Numbered from the stretch's first letter, positions 14,503 through 21,899 are shown. The stretch is 24,609 nt of DNA from an uncultured Collinsella sp. (GCA_902475785.1 CABSAN010000032.1:1-24609), one strand, 5' to 3'. Translations and numbers: made by a program. Notes: generated by a model from the letters alone, not told the origin.

Positions 14503-15114
14503 CTAATGCTTAATCTCGATGCTCGAAATCTCGACTTCGCGTGCCTCGGCAACTGCCTTCGCCATGTCATCGGGAAACTCGATGGAGTTGAGGAGCGCCT
14601 CGGCTTCTTTCTTATGCAGATTGAAGTTCGAGATGAGGACGTAGACGCTTCCCGGCTCAACGTCGGTAAAGAGGAGGGTTGAGACGCCGCTGTTGTCCTC
14701 GTACGTTCCGACGAGCCACGTCCTGCCGTTATACTCGACGGACCCGCCATCCTTCCACTGGAACGTATCACCTTTCTTTTCTGCCTGGTCGGCGTGGGAT
14801 TCCTCTGCCGTCAGCGCTTTTTTCCAAACGGGGATAAAGCGATCGGCCGAACCGTTCTCGTCTTCGGGGAAGGTGAGCTGGACCCTGTCGGCATTCTTGC
14901 CAGCGGAGTCGCTTACGCCAACGCCCTCGGGTATCTCGACCTTAAACCAGATAAAGTCGGTCTTCTTGGCGACGGGGGCCTTTTCCTTGCCCTCGCTCTT
15001 GGATGCGCTGCCGCCTCCGCCTCCGCTTGACGCACTTCCGCCGCAGCCCACAAGGGCGAGCGCGGCAAAGAGGGCGATGCAAAGGGAAAGGATCGATAGG
15101 GCCTTTTTCTTCAT
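14503..15114 (-). CDS. lipoprotein, paralogue of the neighbour at 13683
   Basis: A 203-residue lipoprotein with a lipobox at LVGC (C24), a Ser/Gly/Lys linker to about residue 50, and the same globular domain as its neighbour: TDFIWFKVEIPEGV, ADRFIPVWKK, EYNGRTWLVGTY, GSVYVLISNFNLHKKEAEAL and ISSIEIKH. The ATG at 15114 is chosen over the earlier one at 15147 because AAGGAGG lies 9 bases upstream and the signal peptide begins there. The two paralogues are about 226 bases apart with separate ribosome sites. No clear terminator is seen between them, so co-transcription is possible, though the repeat upstream of the second suggests its own promoter. Function unknown. Confidence 0.85.
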   Translation of the reverse strand: MKKKALSILSLCIALFAALALVGCGGSASSGGGGGSASKSEGKEKAPVAKKTDFIWFKVEIPEGVGVSDSAGKNADRVQLTFPEDENGSADRFIPVWKKALTAEESHADQAEKKGDTFQWKDGGSVEYNGRTWLVGTYEDNSGVSTLLFTDVEPGSVYVLISNFNLHKKEAEALLNSIEFPDDMAKAVAEAREVEISSIEIKH

Positions 15115-15324
15115 GGTGGCGTCCTCCTTGTCTGCCGATGACATCACGGCGCCGCGGGTTGTTGGAGCCGTTGGTGTATGTTGCTATTCGCAAGCGTGAC
15201 GGATGTCGTTGTGTGTGGTGCGGCGATACCTCCGTTCTTAGTTTTCGGCCGTTGCGCGGCCGTGCCCCAACGGGTTCCTTACTTATAGATATGCCCCAGC
15301 TTGTGCTGCCCGGGAGTCTCGAAA

Positions 15325-15343
15325 GGTGGGCCATGTGTCCCAT
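15325..15343 (+). repeat. 19-bp partial copy of the 76-bp repeat
   Basis: GGTGGGCCATGTGTCCCAT is identical to the 3' end of the 76-bp repeat copy A and one base different from copy B. The upstream 57 bases of the repeat are absent here, so the 19-mer behaves as a separate module. Confidence 0.75.
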
Positions 15344-15415
15344 GTTTGCGTGTGCGGGCTTGCCGCAAGGTGGGCCTGGCACTGGGCAAGCGTGCGGCTT
15401 GGTTAATCCTCCCAA

Positions 15416-15427
15416 TGTTGCGCAACA
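15416..15427. promoter_or_regulatory. perfect palindrome TGTTGCGCAACA, second copy
   Basis: Same palindrome and flank (CAATGTTGCGCAACA, 15413-15427) as at 2690-2704, here 63 bases before the second zinc-ribbon/membrane gene. See the first copy for the interpretation. Confidence 0.5.
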
Positions 15428-15490
15428 GCGATGCCGGCTTAAGGTTTTAGACTTGGCTGTGACAAAAGCTAAACCACGAAAGGTCGAACG

Positions 15491-16330
15491 ATGTTCTGTC
15501 AAAAATGCGGACAGCAAGTGCCTGATGGATCGACGTTTTGTACGCACTGTGGGGCGTCGCTTGCGGGTGGCTCCGCGCCGGCATCTGCAGGCGCTGGTCC
15601 TTCCTCTGCCCCGGGCCTGACCCAGTCGATGCCGCCGGTCGCGCCCACGCCTCAAAAGCCTAAGAGCAAAGCTCCGATTGTTATCGCGGTGGCGTGTGCC
15701 GCTGTGGTCCTCATCGGTGGCGGCACGGTGTTTGCGCTCACGATGCTTAACGGGTCCAAGAGCTCTGACACGCAAATCTCGGTGATCGATACCGGGTCTT
15801 CGGACGAGAAAGGTTCTTCTGCCAAGAAGAAGGATGACAAGCCCAAGGCCAAGGAGTCTTCGTCGTCCGATGATGAGGCCGTTCCCGAGGACGAATCGGC
15901 ATACTACGGCTCGGGCGATTCGGACGATTATCTGACCGATGTGCATACGTACACGAACGACCTTCACCCTTATAGCATGTCGATTCCCAATCGCTTTGAG
16001 ATGGAAGATACTCCCAGCGGCAGTGGCGCCAGGTATGAGGATCCGGAGACGGGTTTTGTGATCAACCTGTTTGGCTACGTCAACATTAACGACGAAACTG
16101 CACACGAGATGTTCGTCGACGTGGACACCTCGGGCAAGGCCGACCTCTATACCGCAGAGGGCGACAACTGGTACGTGGTCTCGTGGTGTGAGGACGATAC
16201 GATCATTTACGAAAAGACGATCGTCACGGATTCGACGATTGCCACGGCGCATTTGGAGTACTCGACTGCAAACCGCGACATGGGGTCGAAGATTATCGAC
16301 ACGCTGCTGCCGACGTTTCAGGTGGACTAG
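15491..16330 (+). CDS. zinc-ribbon, single-pass membrane protein
   Basis: A 279-residue protein. An N-terminal zinc ribbon (C3, C6, C17, C20; MFCQKCGQQVPDGSTFCTHC) is nearly the same as in the protein encoded at 2786. A Pro/Ala linker, one transmembrane helix (about 62-86) and a charged Ser/Asp/Lys stretch (about 89-145) follow. The extracellular domain (about 150-279: HPYSMSIPNRFEMEDTPSG ... DPETGFVINLFGYVNI) differs from the ectodomain of the other copy. The start is supported by GAAAGG 8 bases upstream. So the two genes share the cytoplasmic module, topology and upstream palindrome while carrying different ectodomains, as a receptor-like family would. No function is established. Confidence 0.85.
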   Translation: MFCQKCGQQVPDGSTFCTHCGASLAGGSAPASAGAGPSSAPGLTQSMPPVAPTPQKPKSKAPIVIAVACAAVVLIGGGTVFALTMLNGSKSSDTQISVIDTGSSDEKGSSAKKKDDKPKAKESSSSDDEAVPEDESAYYGSGDSDDYLTDVHTYTNDLHPYSMSIPNRFEMEDTPSGSGARYEDPETGFVINLFGYVNINDETAHEMFVDVDTSGKADLYTAEGDNWYVVSWCEDDTIIYEKTIVTDSTIATAHLEYSTANRDMGSKIIDTLLPTFQVD

Positions 16331-16348
16331 GCGTCCGTGCCTATAGCG

Positions 16349-16382
16349 GGCAATCGGAAACGCCGATAGCCAGAGCTCCTGA
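16349..16382 (+). repeat. 34-bp hairpin repeat, copy 1
   Basis: GGCAATCGG pairs with CCGATAGCC around a five-base loop, with one A-A mismatch, followed by AGAGCTCCTGA. A related copy lies at 18362-18395. It directly abuts copy B of the 76-bp repeat. Confidence 0.65.
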
Positions 16383-16456
16383 TCTGTAACCGCCCATGGA
16401 TTACCCGCCTTTACTGTACGCGCGGACGGCTCGTTCGGGTGGGCCATGTGTCTCAT
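16381..16456 (+). repeat. 76-bp direct repeat, copy B
   Basis: Matches 14292-14367 with four substitutions and no gaps. Here it lies in the 303-base gap between the convergent genes ending at 16330 and 16634, so it is not tied to a particular promoter. The rest of this gap contains the 34-bp repeat and the terminator at 16558. Confidence 0.85.
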
Positions 16457-16557
16457 GTTTGGTGCGGTGGGGTGGGGCGTAGCCGGGGGATGCGAATCTT
16501 GACGATGGACGCATCCGGTTAGTCATCGTGGGCGCCTCACCACAGCTTTTTGTGCAA

Positions 16558-16593
16558 AAAGGGGTCCGCACCTTTTGCGGTGCGGACCCCTTT
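16558..16593. terminator. bidirectional intrinsic terminator
   Basis: AAAGGGGTCCGCACC (16558-16572) pairs perfectly with 16579-16593 around a six-base loop. An A-run at 16556-16560 gives a T-run on the minus strand, directly after the adhesin gene; the plus strand ends in CCCCTTT. Confidence 0.9.
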
Positions 16594-16633
16594 GCGTTGC
16601 AACAAGTTGCTGCGGCGTGTTTCGAAGTTGAAA

Positions 16634-18097
16634 TTACTTGCGAACCTTAGACACGACAGCGCTGGCGACAAAGCAGGCGATTGCCATAACACCCATTGCA
16701 GCGATGACGTTGGAAGTGGCGTCACCCGCCTTGGGCAGAGCCTGCTTGTTTGCCTTGGTCTTATCTGCAGGCTTGTCGGAAGGCTTGGGCGCGGGTTCGT
16801 CCTTCTTCCACTGGGCGAACAGCGTCACAGGAGCGGAAAGCTCAACCGTAACGCCCGCGGCATAGCTTGTGCCGGAGCCATTCTTTGCGGTGTTCCAGCC
16901 CACGAAGGAGTAGCCCTTGCGCACCGGCTGCTCGGCCGTAACCTCGGCTTCGGTGACGCGCTTAACGGGTGCGAATTCGGCAGCCTGCTCATCCTCGGAG
17001 CCGTTCAGGTCGTAGGAGAGATCGTAGGCCTTCTCCTCGAACTCAGGCTTGACGAAGCCGCAGTACCTGCACTTGGGGGTTCCCTTGCGAGTCCAAGTAC
17101 CGGCATTGTCAGAGGCCCACTCGGTGTAGGTGACATCGTAGGCGTTGTCATGCTCGCCGTCGGTGTAGTCGTGGGTTTTCATCTCGCCTTTGAACGTATC
17201 GCCTTTTTTGGACCACACGAGAACGCCGTCAATCTTGACATCGGTGCGGCCAGTGTCGTTGCCCGACTTGCCACCAAAGCCAAAGAGCTGCGAGCAGGTA
17301 GTGTTGTCGCGCGCAGCCGTGACGGTATTATTGCCAGTAATGTTGAGGATGAACTTGTGGTCCCCCATAAGAGAGTCGTTGATATTCAACGCCTGCTTGT
17401 CTTTGTCGCCATTCGAGTTGAACGTGCAATTATTCACGTTAACGGTGATGTCCTGCGTGCTGGCTTCTCTGTAGACGTTGATGACCTTACCGGTTGCGTT
17501 AAAGGTGCAGCCGTCGAACGTCATGGTCGGCGAGCAGTACGTCCAGAGGGCATAGTCGCCAGTTGGAGGGTTGAACGTCGTGTTGTTGAACACCGCGGTC
17601 TCATAGCCCCAGTAGAACGTCTTGCCGTTAACGATGCAGCTATCGACAACGGTGTTGTTAGCACGAATGAAGCCAAGATAGTCCGCGGTGCCGGAACGCA
17701 GCGTCATGTTCTTGAACGTCACGGTAAGGGCACCGTCAAAGGAATAGTCACCGTTGTACTCGGTGCCAAAGTTGGCAGGATCGGGTACGAGTGCACCGAT
17801 GTTCCACGCGGTTTTATCGGTTCCCTGGCCCACAAATGTGAGGTCCTTGCCCTTGGTGTGACCCACGGAGCTCACGCCGTAGAGGGTGTAGTTGCCCTCG
17901 CCAAGCAAAAGGGTGTCTCCACTGATCGCCTCCCTGGTGGCAGTGGCGACGTCTGTGTAGACGATACCGGTACTTTGATTGGTGATGGTCACTGTTGCGC
18001 CATCTGCAAATGCTGGTGACGCGAGGCCTATCATGACAAACGCAGCGGTAACAAACGCAGCGATCGCACGATACGCCGTTCTGGTTAACGACTTCAT
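16634..18097 (-). CDS. cell-wall-anchored adhesin-like protein with beta-helix and InlB-type repeat
   Basis: A 487-residue surface protein. A signal peptide (1-31, ending SPAFA) is followed by a Thr/Asn-rich region (about 40-300) that fits a right-handed parallel beta-helix (TVTFKNMTLRSGT, NNTVVDSCIVNG, TMTFDGCTFNATG, VNVNNCTFNSNG). A CRYC pair lies at 343-346. An InlB B-repeat/Flg_new-like unit spans about 360-431 (YDLNGSEDEQ ... GYSFVGWNTAKNGSG ... VTLFAQWK). A Pro/Lys stem, the sorting motif LPKAG (454-458), a hydrophobic helix and KVRK end the protein. The start at 18097 has AAAGGAG 7 bases upstream. Base composition is lower in GC than the neighbours, most clearly in the upstream region, hinting at acquisition or surface-gene bias. 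The ligand is unknown. Confidence 0.88.
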   Translation of the reverse strand: MKSLTRTAYRAIAAFVTAAFVMIGLASPAFADGATVTITNQSTGIVYTDVATATREAISGDTLLLGEGNYTLYGVSSVGHTKGKDLTFVGQGTDKTAWNIGALVPDPANFGTEYNGDYSFDGALTVTFKNMTLRSGTADYLGFIRANNTVVDSCIVNGKTFYWGYETAVFNNTTFNPPTGDYALWTYCSPTMTFDGCTFNATGKVINVYREASTQDITVNVNNCTFNSNGDKDKQALNINDSLMGDHKFILNITGNNTVTAARDNTTCSQLFGFGGKSGNDTGRTDVKIDGVLVWSKKGDTFKGEMKTHDYTDGEHDNAYDVTYTEWASDNAGTWTRKGTPKCRYCGFVKPEFEEKAYDLSYDLNGSEDEQAAEFAPVKRVTEAEVTAEQPVRKGYSFVGWNTAKNGSGTSYAAGVTVELSAPVTLFAQWKKDEPAPKPSDKPADKTKANKQALPKAGDATSNVIAAMGVMAIACFVASAVVSKVRK

Positions 18098-18391
18098 GCT
18101 GACACTCCTTTTATTCCGTGGCATTAGCCAACATATATAGTTTAGATTCTGTAAAATCTTTTTCGAGCGTGTTAAAAATTAGATTGCCGATAAGTTAAAA
18201 CCACACAGTAAAAGCACAAGAATTCGTAAAATGTCGCAAGTGTTTTTGCAACAAAATTGCGTCAGCGACAGCATTTTGGGCGGTTGCAACGCTCCCGCCT
18301 CTTGGGTGGATCGCTTGCCGACTGCGCGACGGTGCCACTTTAGGTGGAATTTTCTATTGCCGGCAATCGAAAACGGCGATAGCTGAGGCTC
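18098..18391. other. AT-rich intergenic region upstream of the adhesin
   Basis: Bases 18125-18265 are markedly AT-rich, with TATATA and several A/T runs, and lie upstream of the adhesin on the minus strand, so they probably hold its promoter. I could not fix a -35/-10 pair at normal spacing. The 34-bp repeat copy 2 lies at the right end. No coding frame or RNA gene is seen. Confidence 0.5.
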
Positions 18392-18395
18392 CTGA
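18362..18395 (+). repeat. 34-bp hairpin repeat, copy 2
   Basis: GGCAATCGAAAACGGCGATA and the following GCTGAGGCTCCTGA resemble 16349-16382 at most positions. The core hairpin GCAATCG/CGATAGC with its A-A mismatch is kept, while the loop-closing bases differ. Its end overlaps the -35 box of the fchA promoter. Confidence 0.65.
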
Positions 18396-18420
18396 CAGCC
18401 GCTTTCTTATGGGTTAGACT
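18392..18420 (+). promoter_or_regulatory. promoter of fchA-folD
   Basis: CTGACA (18392-18397), a 17-base spacer and TAGACT (18415-18420) make the best -35/-10 pair in the window. The predicted start of transcription, near 18427, leaves a leader of about 105 bases before fchA. Confidence 0.65.
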
Positions 18421-18441
18421 GGGCTTCGAAAAATCCGATGA

Positions 18442-18484
18442 ATGGGACAACTGCCTCCTGGCATCGTTGCCCCATTTTTATTTT
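18442..18484 (+). terminator. terminator-like hairpin in the fchA leader (possible attenuator)
   Basis: ATGGGACAAC (18442-18451) pairs with GTTGCCCCAT (18466-18475) with one mismatch, then TGCC/GGCA closes on a TCCT loop. TTTTATTTT follows (18476-18484). A second hairpin, TGGCGTG/CACGCCA (18484-18490 with 18510-18516), follows before the ribosome site. A terminator between a promoter and its gene suggests conditional read-through. Confidence 0.6.
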
Positions 18485-18531
18485 GGCGTGTAATGGCCTC
18501 GACTGCCGGCACGCCAGATAGAGGTGTTCCG

Positions 18532-19164
18532 ATGAGCCAAGAGATGATGGACAAAACCTGCCGAGGGTTTGCCGAGGCGTTGGCTGCACGCGAGCCGGTT
18601 CCCGGCGGCGGCAGCGCCAGTGCGTTTGTGGGAGCGCTGGGCGCCTCGCTTTGTGGGATGGTCGCTCGCTATGGGGCGACCAATCCTGCTCTTGCCGATC
18701 GTGCAGACGATCTGACGCGTGTATTTGCCCAAGCGGATGAGTTAGCGCAGGAGCTTGTGGGTCTGGTCGCCGAGGATGTTCGCGCCTACGGGCAGGTGTC
18801 GGCAGCGTATGGTATTCCGCGTGAGGACCCGACGCGTGCGGCTGCAATTCAGGATGCGTTGCACGTGGCCGCCATGCCGCCATATCGGATCATGGATGCC
18901 TGCGGGCGCGCGCTGGCGCTGCTCGAGGACATGGCGGACAAGGGCTCCCGACAGCTGCTCTCCGACGTGGCGTGCGGTGCCGTGTTCTGCCGCGCTGCCA
19001 TGCAGGGCGCGAGCTTGACGCTCTTTGCGAACACCACGTCTATGAAGGATCGTGCCCGCGCCGAGGAGCTCGAGGCTGCATGTGACGAGCTGCTCGATAC
19101 GTGGCTGCCGCGCGCCGATGCGCTGGCGCGCCGCGCCGCTGACGCCGCAAGGAAGAGGGGATAG
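18532..19164 (+). CDS. fchA: methenyltetrahydrofolate cyclohydrolase / formiminoTHF cyclodeaminase family
   Basis: A 210-residue all-helical protein of the FTCD C-terminal (cyclodeaminase) family; the family signature PVPGGGSASAFVGALGASL is at residues 23-41. In anaerobes with fhs and folD this stand-alone protein is annotated as FchA, which converts methenyl-THF to 10-formyl-THF. The homologous domain in histidine degraders deaminates formimino-THF. The ATG at 18532 has GAGGTG about 6 bases upstream; an upstream in-frame ATG lies within the leader hairpin. It is followed by folD after two bases, so the two are co-transcribed and probably translationally coupled. FolD here lacks cyclohydrolase residues, which argues for the cyclohydrolase role. 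No hut genes are visible. Confidence 0.9.
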   Translation: MSQEMMDKTCRGFAEALAAREPVPGGGSASAFVGALGASLCGMVARYGATNPALADRADDLTRVFAQADELAQELVGLVAEDVRAYGQVSAAYGIPREDPTRAAAIQDALHVAAMPPYRIMDACGRALALLEDMADKGSRQLLSDVACGAVFCRAAMQGASLTLFANTTSMKDRARAEELEAACDELLDTWLPRADALARRAADAARKRG

Positions 19165-19166
19165 CC

Positions 19167-20021
19167 ATGGCAGAGCTGTTGAAGGGTGCTCCCGTCGCCC
19201 GCGCGTTGACTGAGGAGCTTGCCGCTCGTTGTGCCGTTCTGCGCGAGCACGATGTTGTGCCGACGCTTGCTATCGTGCGCGTAGGCGAGCGCGAGGACGA
19301 CCTGTCCTACGAGCGCGGTGCCCTCAAGCGCTGCGAGAAGGTTGGCATTGAGGCTCGTCGCGTTTTGCTTTCTGCCGATGTTTCGCAGGACGAGCTGTTG
19401 GCGGTTATTAAGGACATCAATGCCGACCCTGCTGTTCACGGCTGTCTGCTGTTCCGTCCGCTGCCCGCTGGGCTTGACGAGGATGCAGTTGCCGCGGCAC
19501 TCGATCCTGCCAAGGATGTTGACTCCATGACGCCGGCCTCGCTGCTTACCACGCTTTCGGGGCGAGGCGAGGGCTTTGCTCCCTGCACGGCCGAGGCCGT
19601 GCTGGCGTTGCTGGACCATTACGACGTTGAGCTGGATGGGGCCAAGGTCGCGGTCGTTGGTCGGTCGCTGGTGATTGGCCGTCCCGTTGCCGCCATGCTT
19701 ACGGCTCGCAATGCTACCGTGACGACGTGTCATACGCATACGCGCGACTTGGCTGCCGAGTGCCGTTCTGCCGACATTGTTGTTGCCGCGGTTGGACGTG
19801 CGCGCACGATTGGCGCGGATGCGGTCCGTGAGGGCCAGACGATCGTCGATGTGGGCATCAACTGGGACGAGGCTGCCGGCAAGCTGGTCGGCGACGTCGA
19901 TTTTGATGCTGCGGAGCCGATCGTTAACGCCATCACACCCGTGCCGGGCGGCGTGGGGGCTGTGACCACTGCGATTCTCGCCAAGCACGTGATCGAGGCG
20001 GCGGAGCGTGCATCGAAATAG
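19167..20021 (+). CDS. folD: methylenetetrahydrofolate dehydrogenase (FolD), probably lacking cyclohydrolase activity
   Basis: A 284-residue FolD. The N-terminal folate domain is followed by a Rossmann domain with VVGRSLVIGRPVA (163-175) and the closing PVPGGVGAVTTAIL. The canonical enzyme is bifunctional: NADP-dependent methylene-THF dehydrogenase plus methenyl-THF cyclohydrolase. Aligned by eye without gaps to E. coli FolD from VG to the Cys-Glu-x-Val-Gly block, Y48 is kept. The catalytic lysine (E. coli K54) is A52, and the catalytic glutamine (Q98) is F96. The aspartate of KDVD (D119) is retained. Loss of Lys and Gln predicts a dehydrogenase-only enzyme, with FchA supplying the other step. 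The start is right after the fchA stop, with GAGGGG upstream. Confidence 0.94.
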   Translation: MAELLKGAPVARALTEELAARCAVLREHDVVPTLAIVRVGEREDDLSYERGALKRCEKVGIEARRVLLSADVSQDELLAVIKDINADPAVHGCLLFRPLPAGLDEDAVAAALDPAKDVDSMTPASLLTTLSGRGEGFAPCTAEAVLALLDHYDVELDGAKVAVVGRSLVIGRPVAAMLTARNATVTTCHTHTRDLAAECRSADIVVAAVGRARTIGADAVREGQTIVDVGINWDEAAGKLVGDVDFDAAEPIVNAITPVPGGVGAVTTAILAKHVIEAAERASK

Positions 20022-20060
20022 GCGTTTTGGGCTGTTTGAGGGGTTAGCCATATACCACGT

Positions 20061-20286
20061 GGTCAAAAAACGCCAAATATGAGTACTGTTGCCAAGATAG
20101 TCACATATGTTTTATGAGATTTGGGCTCCCTAGCGATATTCATTATCGCTAGGGAGCCCATTTTATTGAACCTATGGGGAATAACGTTGTCTTGCTTTTG
20201 GACAAATGGGGATTTCTGGCACTCGTTACAAGGAAATTTGCTACTACTAAATTGGTGACAGTACTCATATTTGGCATTTTTTGACC
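20061..20286 (+). repeat. long hairpin element, copy 3 (divergent, with nested terminator)
   Basis: Arms 20061-20089 and 20258-20286 are complementary at 28 of 29 positions, and six more pairs follow inward (two G-U). The left arm carries AAAAAA and the right arm TTTTTT, as in the other copies. ACCTATGGGG (20170-20179) sits at the geometric centre, resembling the ACCTGCGG motif of copies 1, 2 and 4, but the match is weak and membership is uncertain. Unlike the others it contains a second, complete hairpin (20122-20160). It fills most of the 354-base gap between folD and the C69 peptidase. No coding frame is evident. Confidence 0.7.
20122..20166. terminator. intrinsic terminator of fchA-folD, nested in the long hairpin
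   Basis: A perfect 17-bp stem (20122-20138 with 20144-20160) closes on TTCAT and is followed by TTTTATT. On the opposite strand it is followed by AATC, which is weaker, so the main direction is plus. Confidence 0.9.
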
Positions 20287-20375
20287 ACAGGGGTTGCCGG
20301 AGCTGTGGCTTCGCCCTTTTTGAGCCAAAGCGATACACTGTTGCCATTTAATTTCTTCGCTCACGGAGGATGCGC

Positions 20376-21899
20376 ATGCCGTGCACAACGATTTTGGTTG
20401 GTAAGAACGCGAGCTACGACGGGTCGACGCTTGTCGCCCGCAATGAGGACTCGTCCAACGGGGTGTTTGAGCCCAAGCGCATGCGCGTGGTGCATCCCGA
20501 CGAGCAGCCGCGTGTCTACACGAGCGTCCTGAGCCACCTGACCGTTGAGCTGCCCGACGATCCCATGCGTTACACAAGCGTCCCCGATGTTGTCCCGGGT
20601 CACGGCATTTGGGCCGAGGCCGGTTTCAACGAGCTCAATGTTGGCATGTCCGCAACCGAGACGCTCACCACCAACGAGCGCGTCCGCGGCGCCGATCCAC
20701 TTGTCGACTACGTGCCCGCCAAGGGCAACGAGGGCGAGGACGGCTACGTTCCGGCACAGCCCGGCGGTCTGGGTGAGGAGGACATGGTGACCCTGGTGCT
20801 GCCGTACGCCAAGTCCGCCCGTGACGGCGTGCGTATCCTGGGCGACCTGCTCGAGCGCTACGGCACCTACGAGAACAACGGTATTGCCTTTAGTGACGTG
20901 GACGAGATCTGGTGGCTCGAGACCATCGGCGGCCACCACTGGATCGCCAAGCGCGTGCCCGACGACGCCTATGTGACCATGCCCAACCAGCTGGGCATCG
21001 ATAGCTTTGACCTGGACGATGCCGAGGGTGCCCAGGTCGACCACATGTGTTCCGCCGACCTGCGCTCCTGGATGGCCGAGTGGCACCTGGACCTGACGCT
21101 GGGCGTTAAGGGCGATGGTCCCGCCGCGGTCTTTAACCCGCGCGAAGCCTTTGGCTCGCACAGCGACAGCGACCACGTCTACAACACGCCGCGCGCCTGG
21201 TACATGCAACGCTGCCTCAATCCCAGTGATGTGTGGGACGGTCCCGAGGCCGACTACACGCCCGAGAGCGACGACATCCCCTGGAGCCGCGTGCCCGAGC
21301 GCAAAGTGACCATTGAGGACATCAAGTACGTGCTCTCCAGCCACTACCAGGGCACGGAGTACGACTGCTACGGCAGCAAGGGCACGCCCGCCACGCGCGG
21401 CGCCTATCGTCCCATCGGCATCAATCGCAACAGCCAGCTCGCCGTGCTGCAGCTGCGCCCCTATGCGCAGCCGGCGTATCGCGCCGTGCAGTGGATGGCC
21501 TTTGGTTCCAACTCGTTTAACGCGCTTGTCCCGCTGTATGCCAACGTCGAGACCATGCCCGAGTACTATGCCGACACCCAGGCGCGCGTGACGTCCGAGA
21601 ACTTCTACTGGGCCAACCGCCTGATCGGTGCCCTGGCCGATGTCCGTTTCCACGAGTGCGGTCGCGCCGTCGAGGACTACCAGGAGAAAGTCGGCGGCAT
21701 GGGCCACAAGCAGATTCATGACGTTGACGCCGTCGTAGCCGCGCTGCCCGAGGCCGAGGTGCCTGCCGAGCTCGCCCGCGCCAATGAGGCCTTTGCCGAG
21801 CTCGTGCGCGTGGAGACCGATGCCCTGTTGGGCAAGGTGCTCTACACCACAAGCTGTGCCATGAAGAATTCCTTCGCGATGAACGACAATGTGAGATAA
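20376..21899 (+). CDS. C69-family dipeptidase
   Basis: A 507-residue N-terminal-nucleophile hydrolase of peptidase family C69 (PepD-like). These enzymes cut dipeptides with broad specificity, using an N-terminal cysteine freed by self-processing. The sequence starts MPCTTILVGKNASYDGSTLV, so C3 is the likely nucleophile after loss of two residues; ARNEDSS follows as in the family. Later blocks typical of C69 are GIAFSDVDEIWWLETIGGHHW and VPDDAYVTMPNQ. The ATG at 20376 is chosen over 20370 because GGAGG abuts the first ATG but lies 6 bases from the second. No export signal is seen, so it is cytoplasmic. It is preceded by the long hairpin copy 3. Substrate range is unknown. Confidence 0.93.
   Translation: MPCTTILVGKNASYDGSTLVARNEDSSNGVFEPKRMRVVHPDEQPRVYTSVLSHLTVELPDDPMRYTSVPDVVPGHGIWAEAGFNELNVGMSATETLTTNERVRGADPLVDYVPAKGNEGEDGYVPAQPGGLGEEDMVTLVLPYAKSARDGVRILGDLLERYGTYENNGIAFSDVDEIWWLETIGGHHWIAKRVPDDAYVTMPNQLGIDSFDLDDAEGAQVDHMCSADLRSWMAEWHLDLTLGVKGDGPAAVFNPREAFGSHSDSDHVYNTPRAWYMQRCLNPSDVWDGPEADYTPESDDIPWSRVPERKVTIEDIKYVLSSHYQGTEYDCYGSKGTPATRGAYRPIGINRNSQLAVLQLRPYAQPAYRAVQWMAFGSNSFNALVPLYANVETMPEYYADTQARVTSENFYWANRLIGALADVRFHECGRAVEDYQEKVGGMGHKQIHDVDAVVAALPEAEVPAELARANEAFAELVRVETDALLGKVLYTTSCAMKNSFAMNDNVR

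Larger units (their letters stand above)
15115..15490. other. 376-base intergenic region between divergent genes
   Basis: It separates the lipoprotein at 15114 (-) from the zinc-ribbon gene at 15491 (+). It holds the 19-base motif GGTGGGCCATGTGTCCCAT at 15325-15343 and the palindrome at 15416-15427. I see no convincing promoter hexamer pair. TAGACT at 15448-15453 is a possible -10 for the plus-strand gene. No small RNA or coding frame is evident. Confidence 0.5.

Noticed and set aside
14942..16456. 504-codon minus-strand open frame
   Set aside because: It overlaps the zinc-ribbon gene and a lipoprotein start and is rich in Arg/His as expected of an antisense shadow. Its N-terminal similarity to a frame at 14116-14415 is due only to the 76-bp repeat.
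18427..18531. THF riboswitch in the fchA leader
   Set aside because: The genomic context fits, but I do not see the conserved THF aptamer sequence, so only a generic attenuator is proposed.
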